From IMG/VR virus record IMGVR_UViG_3300045136_000017, positions 1 to 34,761 of that record: DNA of 34,761 nucleotides; one strand, 5' to 3'. This document shows, in pieces, positions 8,005 through 16,124 of the stretch; positions within the stretch are counted from its first letter, which is position 1, and each line of letters begins with the position of its first letter. This DNA is from a virus. The notes under the pieces were generated by a model. It did not search any database, was not told where the DNA came from, and saw only the letters and a list, made by a program, of their open reading frames with translations. Position numbers and translations under genes: made by a program.

Positions 8005-8817
8005 ATGAGCGAATATGACGCGGCTTTGGGTGCATTCCAGAGGGCTTTTGAGGAGGAGGCTTCTCCTCAGAGCGGGAACCAGCACGATGCGCAGCCTAAC
8101 CAGGCTGTTGCTCCAGAGACGACCCCTGTCGATCAAGAGAGTCAACCGGATCTTCCGGCCTCCAAGAGTATCGACCTTAGCGGCCTTCCTGAGGAGGCGC
8201 AGATCTACCTTCGTGCTCGTGAGCGCGAGATGCAGGCAGACTATACGCGCAAGACCCAGGAGGCTGCGGCGCTGAGAGCTGAAGCTGAACAGGCTATGCA
8301 GTTCATTCAGGCGCTAAATTCGGACCCACAGTTTGCTCTCCAGGCTTATCAGACGCTAGGGCAGCAGCTAGCGCAGCTTGGGCTTCTTCAGTCTGATGAG
8401 GAAGTTACCTATGATGAGTATGGACAGCCTGTGGAGCCCGATCCCTATGCAGCGAAGATTGCCGAGCTTGAGGCATGGCGTGACAAGATGCAGGAGGAAT
8501 GGCTTACTGCAAATCTATCCGCCCAGCTGGACCGGCAGATCGCCACTATCCAGAGTCAGCATCCAGATTGGGGTGAGCAGGATTTGCAGGCAGTCATCGA
8601 CCTTGGTTTTGCAACCAATGGGGACCTGCTAGCTGCCGCAGAACAGTATCAGGCGATTCAGGACAACATCCTGAGCCGATACCTCTCTAGTAAGGCTTCT
8701 GTTACCACCCCGGCATCACTTCCCAACAGTAGCGGAAACCCGGTGCCTCAGAAGCCGAAGACGGATGAAGAACTAAGGGCGGCAGCTATGGAGATTGTCC
8801 GGGCCAATCTCGGTTAA
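8005..8817 (+). CDS. head scaffolding protein
   Basis: A 270-residue, strongly acidic and Gln/Ala-rich helical protein placed directly before the capsid gene, the usual place of a scaffold. A disordered, Pro/Gln/Ser-rich N-terminal third is followed by long helices (MQADYTRKTQEAAALRAEAE, AKIAELEAWRDKMQEEW). The short C-terminal helix KTDEELRAAAMEIVRANLG with a basic residue may contact capsid subunits, as in other scaffolds. No protease motif is seen. Scaffolds guide prohead assembly and then leave or are degraded. GGAGGA about 9 bases upstream supports the ATG at 8005. Confidence 0.8.
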   Translation: MSEYDAALGAFQRAFEEEASPQSGNQHDAQPNQAVAPETTPVDQESQPDLPASKSIDLSGLPEEAQIYLRAREREMQADYTRKTQEAAALRAEAEQAMQFIQALNSDPQFALQAYQTLGQQLAQLGLLQSDEEVTYDEYGQPVEPDPYAAKIAELEAWRDKMQEEWLTANLSAQLDRQIATIQSQHPDWGEQDLQAVIDLGFATNGDLLAAAEQYQAIQDNILSRYLSSKASVTTPASLPNSSGNPVPQKPKTDEELRAAAMEIVRANLG

Positions 8818-8844
8818 CCACTTCTCTCTAGGGCTGTTGGTTAA
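8814..8844 (+). other. hairpin between scaffold and capsid genes
   Basis: A perfect 7-base inverted repeat, TTAACCA at 8814-8820 and TGGTTAA at 8838-8844, with a 17-base spacer. It spans the scaffold stop codon and stands just ahead of the capsid ribosome binding site (AGAGGAG, 8853-8859). There is no T-run, so it is not a classical terminator. It may be an RNA-processing or mRNA-stability element. Confidence 0.4.
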
Positions 8845-8865
8845 GTTCTACAAGAGGAGTAACTG

Positions 8866-10110
8866 ATGGCCTTTCTTGGCGCATCTGTTGCCCAAACTCT
8901 CTCTGGTGTTCTCAAGGATGTTTACCTCGGCAGTGTCGTCGAGCAGCTAAACAACGAGGTGCTGATTCCTCAGCGCATCGGTAGGGAGACCCAGGAGTTT
9001 GCGGGCAATCAGGTCGTCCTCTCTGTCCATAAGCAGCGATCCTCGGGTGTGTTCGCTCGCGGTGAGAACGTTCAGTTCGCCGATCCTGGTGCGCAGCTCT
9101 ACGCGAAGCCGGTCTACGACATCAAGGCCCTCTACGGTCGGATTCGTATTACCGGTCTTGGCCGTGTGAAGACTGCATCCCAGGCGGGCGCGTTCCTGAG
9201 GGTGCTCGAGGGCGAGATCAACGGGATGAGGAACGATCTCAAGATGGACCTCGCCCGTCAGCTCTACGGGGATGGTACTGCCCGGATTTGTTCCGGCTCT
9301 GCCTCCTCGTCCAACACCATCGATATCCGCCCGCTCTCGGGTGGTACTGTCAATACGGCCGAGCCCCTTCGCAAGGGTGAGATCTATATTGGCATGCAGA
9401 TCGATGGTGGGACCCAGGCATCCCCGACCGCGAGTTTCGCGAACCGGGGCGTTACCGACGTCAATGTTTCCACCGGCCAGATCACCATTGATGGTGCTCC
9501 GGTGTCCATGACGTCTGGTACGCACTTCATCTTCCGGCAGGGTAACGCTGCTCCTGGTGGCGTTTCCTACGAGATCTCCGGTCTCCAGCAGGTCGTGCCG
9601 ACTGCCCCCAACACGTTTGGTGGCATTGACGCTGCGGCCCCTGGTAACGGTTGGTGGGATGCGCTCCGCATCAACGCTGCGGGTGCCCTTACGCTCGATC
9701 TTATGACGCAGGCTGTCAACACCGTCACGGTTGCCGGTGGGGATACCTCCGCTATGATTGCGAGCCCGGGTATGCAGCGTGCGCTGTTCAACCTGCTCCA
9801 GCCCCAGGTCCGGTATGTTGAGCCTATGACTCTCCACGGTGGGTTCAAGGCTCTTGACTACTTCGGGCAGCCGTTCATTGCAGATCGGCAGGCTCCGTTT
9901 GGGAGGATTTACTTCCTGGACGAGAAGCACCTGAAGATGTTCGATACCGGTGACTGGAACTGGCTGGATGAGGATGGATCAATTCTGAAGTGGGTTGTCG
10001 GCTATGACGCTTGGGAGGCGGTGCTTGCTAAGTACTGCAACCTTGGCGCTCAGAGGCGGAACGTCCACCTGGTCATGTACGGTCTGACGGACGATCCGAA
10101 CGGGATTTAG
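8866..10110 (+). CDS. major capsid protein
   Basis: A 414-residue protein in the canonical place after the scaffold. The sequence fits HK97-fold capsid proteins of podovirus-like phages. The N-terminal arm has LKDVYLGSVVEQLNNEVLIPQ. An E-loop-like segment follows (SVHKQRSSGVFARGENVQFA), then a spine-helix region (FLRVLEGEINGMRNDLKMDLARQLYG). The C-terminal A-domain has a VVGYDAWEAVLAKYCNLGA-like ending. No prohead protease is encoded next to it. Strong codon bias (many C-ending codons) relative to neighbours fits very high expression. Gene-flanking hairpins lie at 8814-8844 and 10131-10155. It forms the icosahedral shell. Confidence 0.9.
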   Translation: MAFLGASVAQTLSGVLKDVYLGSVVEQLNNEVLIPQRIGRETQEFAGNQVVLSVHKQRSSGVFARGENVQFADPGAQLYAKPVYDIKALYGRIRITGLGRVKTASQAGAFLRVLEGEINGMRNDLKMDLARQLYGDGTARICSGSASSSNTIDIRPLSGGTVNTAEPLRKGEIYIGMQIDGGTQASPTASFANRGVTDVNVSTGQITIDGAPVSMTSGTHFIFRQGNAAPGGVSYEISGLQQVVPTAPNTFGGIDAAAPGNGWWDALRINAAGALTLDLMTQAVNTVTVAGGDTSAMIASPGMQRALFNLLQPQVRYVEPMTLHGGFKALDYFGQPFIADRQAPFGRIYFLDEKHLKMFDTGDWNWLDEDGSILKWVVGYDAWEAVLAKYCNLGAQRRNVHLVMYGLTDDPNGI

Positions 10111-10130
10111 TCTAATCCTGTTGGTATGTG

Positions 10131-10155
10131 GGGGGCTGCCAATTTGGTGGCCCCC
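10131..10155 (+). other. GC-rich hairpin just after the capsid gene
   Basis: An 11-bp stem (gggggctgcca with tggtggccccc, two G-T wobbles) around a 3-base loop, 20 bases after the capsid stop. No U-run follows, so full Rho-independent termination is unlikely. It could be a partial terminator or a 3' stability hairpin for the capsid message. It falls upstream of the Shine-Dalgarno (AAAGGGAG, 10171-10178) of the next gene. Confidence 0.5.
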
Positions 10156-10182
10156 TACAGTCCACTCAACAAAGGGAGAAAT

Positions 10183-10620
10183 ATGCAGCGTGAACTAGCG
10201 CAGATTTGGCTTCCAGTTGGTTATGTAACTAGAGAACTAATTGCTGCGCGAAAAGCTGCGCAGGAATATGATCCCAACCTAGACTTTGGGTTTAATGAAA
10301 AGACGCAGCAGTATTGCGTCTATCTTAAGGCTGGCTCCAATGATGCCAGCAAGTATGGCGATCTTCCTATTCTTGGGTTTATCCCGCCCACCAGGATTCC
10401 GTCGCCAGAGGAAATCAAGAAGCGGCTATACGAGTCTGATGCCCTTCGACGGGGACAGGAAATCCTGGACGAATGGAATCGCCAGAACGATCTCCTAATG
10501 AACAAAGACTACTCAGATGTAGATGGACAACTGGCAGAAGCATTGGCTTGGGGATTTAGAAAGCAAGGCTCAGAGAAAGCCCCAATTCAGGTCTATATGC
10601 CAGTAGAAAAGGAACGGTAA
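10183..10620 (+). CDS. hypothetical protein after the capsid gene
   Basis: A 145-residue soluble protein. I use the ATG at 10183 because AAAGGGAG lies 4 bases upstream. A GTG at 10126 would start within the capsid-downstream hairpin and add meaningless residues. It begins MQRELAQIWLPVGYVTRELI and carries helices with KKRLYESDALRRGQEILDEW. Charged and Tyr-rich, no Cys-pair or nucleotide motif. I do not recognise a family. Its position between capsid and head-tail adaptor suggests a small head-completion or decoration protein. Its TAA overlaps the next ATG (TAATG). Confidence 0.6.
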   Translation: MQRELAQIWLPVGYVTRELIAARKAAQEYDPNLDFGFNEKTQQYCVYLKAGSNDASKYGDLPILGFIPPTRIPSPEEIKKRLYESDALRRGQEILDEWNRQNDLLMNKDYSDVDGQLAEALAWGFRKQGSEKAPIQVYMPVEKER

Positions 10621-11039
10621 TGTATATCCCTGGAGATCCTTTTGAGCAGCGCAAGCGTGCTCTAATTTCTAGGCTTACGGCTGGACGTGGTAGGGGCTCT
10701 GGTTTTGGGGGATTCCGTGTTGAACGGCCTGCGGCTTTTCTATCGAGGGGCCTCGGAATGGGGTCCGGTAATCCATTTGTAACGCGGGCAGCCGGTCTTG
10801 CACAGGCGTTGAGTGGTTATGGTGGGAGTACGACGCAACCCGCCGGACCCTTGCCTCAGAATCCCGAGTTCCCACCTCTTGCCCCGCCTTCTGTCCCAAC
10901 GCCTGATGCTGGGGTGTTTACTGCTGCACTTCCAATGGGTCGGATTTCCCTATCTCCGCCAAGTATGGCGAACATCTTTACGACGCTACAGGAGCAGCTC
11001 TCTAACTACGGTCTTCCCGGTAGATTCAAGGTTTTGTAA
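10620..11039 (+). CDS. Gly/Pro-rich hypothetical protein
   Basis: A 139-residue protein translated from the TAATG overlap with the previous gene. It ends in another TAATG overlap with the adaptor gene. The N-terminal 60 residues are Arg/Gly-rich (SRLTAGRGRGSGFGGF), and the middle is Pro-rich (PAGPLPQNPEFPPLAPPS). The C-terminus has one predicted helix (MANIFTTLQEQLSNYG). Low complexity, likely largely disordered. No known domain is seen. A virion-internal or assembly linker role is possible, based only on position. Confidence 0.5.
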   Translation: MYIPGDPFEQRKRALISRLTAGRGRGSGFGGFRVERPAAFLSRGLGMGSGNPFVTRAAGLAQALSGYGGSTTQPAGPLPQNPEFPPLAPPSVPTPDAGVFTAALPMGRISLSPPSMANIFTTLQEQLSNYGLPGRFKVL

Positions 11040-11689
11040 TGGACGTTTCCGAGATTCTAAGCGAGCTGGTAGATCACGGTTTTGAGGACACCAGTACAGA
11101 ACGCAAACTGGCAAAGATTAACGATGCCATTTGGGACATTGAATCTCGTGAGCCATGGCCTTTTTTGGAGAAGACGGTTGCCCTAAACTTTGACGGATCT
11201 TCTCCAACCCCAACCAATATGCCCTCAGACTTCAAGACGGTTCTGTGGCTATATGACACCATGAATGGTGTAACCATCTGGCCGGAAAGACTATCTACGA
11301 TCCGGGATCGATATGGGAATCAGTTGAACCAAGTTGGGAGTCCTGCGAGCTACTACTTCATCGGAAATACGCTCCGCCTTTATCCGGTGCCTCCTGCCTC
11401 TACGGGTAGAATCCAGATGGATTATGTGGCGACCCAGCCCGAGGTGAACGCCAATACAACGTCTTCTCAGATTCTTATACCCGCAAGACATCATCAGGCG
11501 ATTGTTCTTGGGGCACTCTGGCGGCTCTACAAGATGGAAGACGATCCTGAGAACGGTAATATGTTCCAGATCGACTATGAGAACAGAATCCAGCAGATGC
11601 GCGAAGATCTGTTCCGCAGGCAGTATCAGCGAGCAGATCAGATCTACGTCATCGATGAGGACGAGATTTTCGACTACTACAACAATTAA
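11039..11689 (+). CDS. head-tail adaptor protein (tail tubular A-like)
   Basis: A 216-residue protein with the shape of phage adaptors that dock on the portal. The N-terminal helix is VSEILSELVDHGFED, then KINDAIWDIESREPWPFLEK, a beta region with DFKTVLWLYDTMNG and the SPASYYFIGNTLRLYPVPP motif, and a C-terminal helical IPARHHQAIVLGALWRLYKM segment. The 'ESREPWPFLE' and 'Y-I-G-x-LRLYPVP' patterns are common in this family of podovirus-type phages. It sits directly before the large nozzle-like tail gene, as expected for an adaptor/nozzle pair. Confidence 0.8.
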   Translation: MDVSEILSELVDHGFEDTSTERKLAKINDAIWDIESREPWPFLEKTVALNFDGSSPTPTNMPSDFKTVLWLYDTMNGVTIWPERLSTIRDRYGNQLNQVGSPASYYFIGNTLRLYPVPPASTGRIQMDYVATQPEVNANTTSSQILIPARHHQAIVLGALWRLYKMEDDPENGNMFQIDYENRIQQMREDLFRRQYQRADQIYVIDEDEIFDYYNN

Positions 11690-11698
11690 GGGGGCTTA

Positions 11699-14344
11699 AT
11701 GGCTACGCTACAAGTGGAGACTTTCGACGGTCTTCCCGGAGGTATGAACCTAGCGCAGCCTGCACATACGCTCGAAGACTTCGAAGCCCGCTATCTGCAG
11801 GATGTCTTGCTGGACTATCCTGGGCTTGTTCGGCGTAGAGGTCCTGTTCGTGCTGCTGCTGGCTTTCCAACCTTCACCAAAAAGGGGTGCGGGATTGTTG
11901 GGACGATTACCCCAGCCGGGAATTATCGTGTCGGGGTGCTGGTTGGAGACAATAGCACCGGCCAGTTTCAGATGCTTTCAGACGACTTTGCATCTGCAGT
12001 CGCCATTCCCTGGAACGGAACTCTCCCACAGGACCCCTATCCCATCGTTGATGCCAAGCCTGCCCTTTTTGGTGGGGTTGTCATTGGTACTTCGTCGCAG
12101 TATAATGCGGCCTCTCCGACCCAAACGCTTGCCTTCTGGAGGGGCGGAAACAAGCCCGACTATTCAACTGGTACGATCTCATTTACCCTGGGCTCTCGAA
12201 CTGTTACCGGCAGCGGAACTGCCTGGCTTGCTAATATCAGCTCTGGTATGTATATCTTTGCTAATACGTCGGACACTTCGAGAGGAAACTTCACCAATAC
12301 GCTCATTGGCGTCGTCAAGTCGGTGGATTCCAATACCCAGCTGACTCTGCTAGATCCATCCCCTTACACCTCTACAGGCCAGGCATACTTGGCTACCTCC
12401 ATTAGGGGACTTCAGTACAGGATTATGAAGGGTCGTATTACGACCTCCACGTCTTCAACGACGGTTACCGGAGCGAATACCAAGTTCCTTTCCCAGGGGA
12501 TGAACGTCGGAACCTGGAACATCTATCGGGCTTCAGATATGGCTTGGGTTGGGAGGGTTGCTACCGTCAACAACGAGATTTCGGTAACCCTGGCTGCCAA
12601 CGCAGCCCTTGCCCTTAACAACGAGAAGTATGTGGCTCTAAGAGGGGATGGCAATTGGTCGCTAAGTACAATGGGTTCCGACAACAAAGTTGGGTTCCTG
12701 AGCGCTTTTTACGCCGGACGACAGTGGTATGCAAACAACGGCAGAGCCCTTACTCGAACGTCGAGGGTTTGGTTCTCGGATACCGGCGATCCCGAGGGAT
12801 TGGATCTTTCCGCCTTTGATGGAGACTTCTTTGACGTCAGTTCCTCGGTCGGAACGGATACCCCCATTAAGGCACTGGTTCCGGCATACAACGGGCTGGT
12901 TATCATCAAAGAGAATGAGACCTTTGCGATCACCGGGTCTTCTCCAACCACCTTCACGCTCAAAAAGATTCACGACGACGGAACGCTCTCCGGTATGTCG
13001 GCCCAGCCGTATGGTGGGGGCGTTATTTGGGCTGGTGTAGACGGCATCTTCTTCTACGACGGCATCAACGTTACTAACCTAACGGAGAACAAGCTTGGTG
13101 ACTACTACAAGAACGCCGTTAGGAACATGGACCCCAACACCTTCCGTATGTGGGCAATGGTTGTTCGTGGCCACTACATGCTCTATGTGGAGAACATGAG
13201 TCCAAACGTTGGTGTCCAGAAGGGGGCGCTTTCCTACACTCCATCGGCGCTGACTATCGTCATCAACCTGAATACCCGCGCCTTTTCCCTCTTTACCAAT
13301 GTAGCAATTCGCGGGTTCGTGGAAACCCCGGCGGATACCGGCAAGCAGGTTCTTTATCTCGTCAACAGCACGGCTGGGGCACGCATCTGCCAGGCTTTTG
13401 ACCTGTTCGATGTGGACGCCAATGATTCCATCCTTTGTGATGCCGGGCAGAGTGCTGCATTCTACAGGTATGGGCAGACCTCAGTCGGAGATGCAACCAC
13501 CTTTAATGGTGTAGCAAATACCAAGTACTTCTCTAAGATCAGTCTGGCAGCTCCGGCTGCTGTTCAGCGAATCTCTGTCTACAGTATAGGTCAGGGTGGT
13601 GGGTCTGCTACCTGCAATGTTAGGGCGGGTATCTACTCCGATGTTGGCGGGTCACCTTCCGCGCTCCTGGGGACGTCAAATGTTGTGGTTCTCAAGCAAG
13701 ACGACGGACCCGCCTTTAGGGACTATACATTCACCACCCCCGTAGAGTTGGAGGCAGGCGACTATTGGATTGGTGTTCAGGTTGAAACCAGCGGAAGGGT
13801 GGCCTTCTACCGGGGGGCGACTGCTGGTGGCATCAACTTCAATACCGACGCCTACTCAGATGGGCTTGCAAACCCATTTGGGACGCCATCTACGAGCAAC
13901 GGACCGCTGATTGCTTTTGCCCAGGTGCTTACGTGTGGGCCGGACTTCTATGTGGAAAGCAAGAAGTTCACTCACGGGGATTCCATGATTAAGAAGCTGT
14001 TCAAGCAGCTTTCGCTGAACTACATTGTTCAGGGGGATTCCCTACGTTTGGATACCGTTCCGGGTCTCACCAATATCGGTAAGACTTCCACAGCGGCATA
14101 TCCCCAAACGGTTTATACCTGGGATCAGATTGCACTACTTGCAGGCTCTTGGGACAACCTGGCGTTGCTGTTCCCCACGTGGAATGGACTGGTTGAAGCC
14201 AACTTCAAACCCAAGAGAGTCAAGTTTCTCAAGAGATCTCAGATGATGAGCTTCCGACTCTGGCAGAATAGCCCGGCGGTTACCAAAGCGCAGCTCGGGC
14301 CGTTCCAGCTTGCCTACAAGTGGCAGCGACTCGGCAGGATTTAG
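11699..14344 (+). CDS. large tail nozzle-like structural protein (tail tubular B-like)
   Basis: An 881-residue, beta-rich protein. It starts with LPGGMNLAQPAHTLEDFEA and LDYPGLVRRRGPVR, a usual beginning for nozzle or stopper-type proteins of short tails. The middle has repeated beta-propeller-like strands (FLSAFYAGRQWYANN, RVWFSDTGDPEGLDL, VIIKENETFAITG, GGVIWAGVDGIFFYDG). Residues about 580-745 look like an inserted jelly-roll domain (FSKISLAAPAAVQRISVYS, TPVELEAGDYWIGVQVETS). The end returns to the tail fold. It probably forms the tube or nozzle below the adaptor. A minor structural protein with host-surface binding through the inserted domain is an alternative. Confidence 0.7.
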   Translation: MATLQVETFDGLPGGMNLAQPAHTLEDFEARYLQDVLLDYPGLVRRRGPVRAAAGFPTFTKKGCGIVGTITPAGNYRVGVLVGDNSTGQFQMLSDDFASAVAIPWNGTLPQDPYPIVDAKPALFGGVVIGTSSQYNAASPTQTLAFWRGGNKPDYSTGTISFTLGSRTVTGSGTAWLANISSGMYIFANTSDTSRGNFTNTLIGVVKSVDSNTQLTLLDPSPYTSTGQAYLATSIRGLQYRIMKGRITTSTSSTTVTGANTKFLSQGMNVGTWNIYRASDMAWVGRVATVNNEISVTLAANAALALNNEKYVALRGDGNWSLSTMGSDNKVGFLSAFYAGRQWYANNGRALTRTSRVWFSDTGDPEGLDLSAFDGDFFDVSSSVGTDTPIKALVPAYNGLVIIKENETFAITGSSPTTFTLKKIHDDGTLSGMSAQPYGGGVIWAGVDGIFFYDGINVTNLTENKLGDYYKNAVRNMDPNTFRMWAMVVRGHYMLYVENMSPNVGVQKGALSYTPSALTIVINLNTRAFSLFTNVAIRGFVETPADTGKQVLYLVNSTAGARICQAFDLFDVDANDSILCDAGQSAAFYRYGQTSVGDATTFNGVANTKYFSKISLAAPAAVQRISVYSIGQGGGSATCNVRAGIYSDVGGSPSALLGTSNVVVLKQDDGPAFRDYTFTTPVELEAGDYWIGVQVETSGRVAFYRGATAGGINFNTDAYSDGLANPFGTPSTSNGPLIAFAQVLTCGPDFYVESKKFTHGDSMIKKLFKQLSLNYIVQGDSLRLDTVPGLTNIGKTSTAAYPQTVYTWDQIALLAGSWDNLALLFPTWNGLVEANFKPKRVKFLKRSQMMSFRLWQNSPAVTKAQLGPFQLAYKWQRLGRI

Positions 14345-14356
14345 GATGAGGATTTA

Positions 14357-14641
14357 ATGGCAGATCAAACGATTGGCGATTGGACTGTAGATCAGCTTGT
14401 TCGCTTTCTACAGAACATACTGGATGAATCCCCTCCATCGAGGATTCCTACGCTTGTTTGTGATGAAGCAATCGTCCAACTCAAGCTAACTTTAGGCGAC
14501 CAGATTCAGTTTTCGCAGGTCCAAACTACCGTAGGCTCTGCGGGCTCAGCTTCGGCTCTACCAGCAAATCCTTCCGGATACCTGAGAATCCTAGACCATA
14601 CAGGTCAGCCCTTCGTTGTTCCATACTACAAAGCCAGTTAG
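14357..14641 (+). CDS. small hypothetical tail-region protein
   Basis: A 94-residue protein in the gap between the nozzle-like and fibre-like genes. It has an N-terminal helix (DWTVDQLVRFLQNILDES) and a C-terminal beta half (LTLGDQIQFSQVQTTVGSAG, GYLRILDHTGQPFVVPYYK). The last strands resemble the small beta modules at the ends of tail-fibre chaperones or baseplate-type proteins, but no family can be named. It is followed after 8 bases by the fibre-like gene, with an AGGAGGA ribosome binding site in between. Confidence 0.55.
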   Translation: MADQTIGDWTVDQLVRFLQNILDESPPSRIPTLVCDEAIVQLKLTLGDQIQFSQVQTTVGSAGSASALPANPSGYLRILDHTGQPFVVPYYKAS

Positions 14642-14649
14642 GAGGATAA

Positions 14650-15498
14650 ATGGCACAAGACGCTACCGGGACTCCCACCCCAAAGGGTATCCCCAAGTTT
14701 AATACTGCCGTTGATCCGCCTTCTGGTAAGGGCTTCAACGCAGCAATGGATTTCATTGATGGGCTACTTGATAGTTACGTGTCAAAGCCGTCAGGTATTG
14801 CTGTCGGTGAGGTTCCAGTCTGGAACGGAACTACTTGGGCTCGTTCGAGTGTAACTCGGATTGCCACCGTTCGCCCTCAGGACTTGACGCAGGATGGAGC
14901 TACAACGGGTCAGGTGCTTGCCTGGAATGGATCTATTTGGGCTCCAGCATCCGCCGCTGGTGCGTCCCTTGTGACCTCACTTCCGGGGTCGCCAACGGAT
15001 GGCCAAGAAGTTATCCTTGTGGACTCTCTGAGCAATCCTACTTATTCCTGGCATCTGCGTTATATAGCTGCTAAGCCAAGTAACAAATGGGTATTTATCG
15101 GCGGGGCTCCAATGACCTCCGGGCCTGGAACACAAAGTTCTGCCATTACCACAAGCTATGCGACATATACCACCTCTACTCCAGCCACGGGCCCTATCCC
15201 GGTCACAGGATTGTACTTGGTGACCATCATGTTCCGCGCTGAAGCGTCGGGGGCATACCCTTCTGACATGATGTTCGCCGCCTTCGACGCGGGCGGAGTT
15301 ACTGCCAATGACAGTGATGCTGCGACCGCGTATGTGGGGTCCAGTATCGCACAGGACAACATCACAAGCCAGCGGACTGTAATCAAGAGCCTTAATTCCG
15401 GCACCGCCGTGCAGCCCAAAGTACGCGCCCGAAGCAACACAAATATACGGACGAACTTGCTTACTGTTCAGGTTGAACCATTGGCCGTAGGGGGCTAA
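14650..15498 (+). CDS. tail fibre-like or head fibre-like protein
   Basis: A 282-residue protein. The N-terminal part (KGIPKFNTAVDPPSGKGFNA) is followed by two modules of the common fibre type (GEVPVWNGTTWARSSV and TTGQVLAWNGSIWAPAS), seen in many phage fibre shafts. Next is a PGSPTDGQEVILVDSLSNPTY-x-WHLRY segment, a frequent fibre motif. The C-terminal 120 residues form a beta-sandwich-like domain (TGLYLVTIMFRAEASGA, VRARSNTNIRTNLLTVQVEPL) resembling C1q/TNF-like trimeric tips. It probably binds the host surface as a trimer. Immediately upstream is AGGAGGA. Target unknown. Confidence 0.7.
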   Translation: MAQDATGTPTPKGIPKFNTAVDPPSGKGFNAAMDFIDGLLDSYVSKPSGIAVGEVPVWNGTTWARSSVTRIATVRPQDLTQDGATTGQVLAWNGSIWAPASAAGASLVTSLPGSPTDGQEVILVDSLSNPTYSWHLRYIAAKPSNKWVFIGGAPMTSGPGTQSSAITTSYATYTTSTPATGPIPVTGLYLVTIMFRAEASGAYPSDMMFAAFDAGGVTANDSDAATAYVGSSIAQDNITSQRTVIKSLNSGTAVQPKVRARSNTNIRTNLLTVQVEPLAVGG

Positions 15499-15506
15499 GG
15501 AAACCT

Positions 15507-16124
15507 ATGTCTAACACCTACTATCAGCAATATCAGGGTCAATATAGGGTTATTCCTGGTGCAGGAACCTATCTGGAAAATCAGGCGAAAGCACAGTCTG
15601 CCTATGAGAGAGCTAAAGCCCAGCTTATGGCTCAACGACAGCAGGCACAGATCAAGGCGGGCTTGAACCAGAACTATGAGGTTGACCCTTACGCTCAGTA
15701 TGGTGGGTATCAGCAGATGCTTCAAACTCAGGGTCAGGAGCTTGCAGCCGCCAATGAGCAGGCACAGCAGCGCGGTTTCTTCGGGCCGGGTCTTGGCAAC
15801 CAGGGAGAATCAGCTCTCAGATACGGACATGCGGTGCAGGCGCTTGGATTCAAGAATGCGCTAGCGGATTATGAGTCACAGTACCAGGCCCAACTCGGCG
15901 AACTCGAACGGCAGAGGAAGGCGGAAATGCTTGCAGCCCTACAATCTGCGGCAGACAACGCCTTTGGCGACTGGACTCCGCCTGGTTATGATCCCATCTA
16001 TGATACTCCGGAAACAAAGTCTCCGGCAGGCCCTCCCGCCAAAAGACCTCCAGTTCGCAAGCCTCCGGCTAAAAGAAAGCCCCCCATCCGCAGAGCGGGT
16101 GGTACAACTCTTAGGGTGATGTAA
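15507..16124 (+). CDS. Gln-rich putative internal virion protein with basic Pro/Lys tail
   Basis: A 205-residue protein. Residues 1-150 are Gln/Ala/Tyr-rich helices (QAKAQSAYERAKAQLMAQRQ, QGQELAAANEQAQQRG). The last 30 residues are a strongly basic proline-rich tail (PPAKRPPVRKPPAKRKPPIR). A similar basic Pro/Lys motif occurs at the start of the next two genes. In podoviruses the genes between the tail and lysis modules often encode ejection proteins packed in the head. The tail could bind DNA or the portal. No enzyme motif is seen. The stop overlaps the next ATG (TAATG). Confidence 0.6.
   Translation: MSNTYYQQYQGQYRVIPGAGTYLENQAKAQSAYERAKAQLMAQRQQAQIKAGLNQNYEVDPYAQYGGYQQMLQTQGQELAAANEQAQQRGFFGPGLGNQGESALRYGHAVQALGFKNALADYESQYQAQLGELERQRKAEMLAALQSAADNAFGDWTPPGYDPIYDTPETKSPAGPPAKRPPVRKPPAKRKPPIRRAGGTTLRVM

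Noticed and set aside
8947-9930. A 327-codon open frame on the minus strand across the capsid gene
   Set aside because: It mirrors the strongly biased codon use of the capsid gene, has no recognisable domain, and runs against the operon. Such antisense frames are typical shadows.
10126-10182. Earlier GTG start for the gene at 10183-10620
   Set aside because: The extension would encode the capsid-downstream hairpin and lies far from the AAAGGGAG site, which fits the ATG at 10183.
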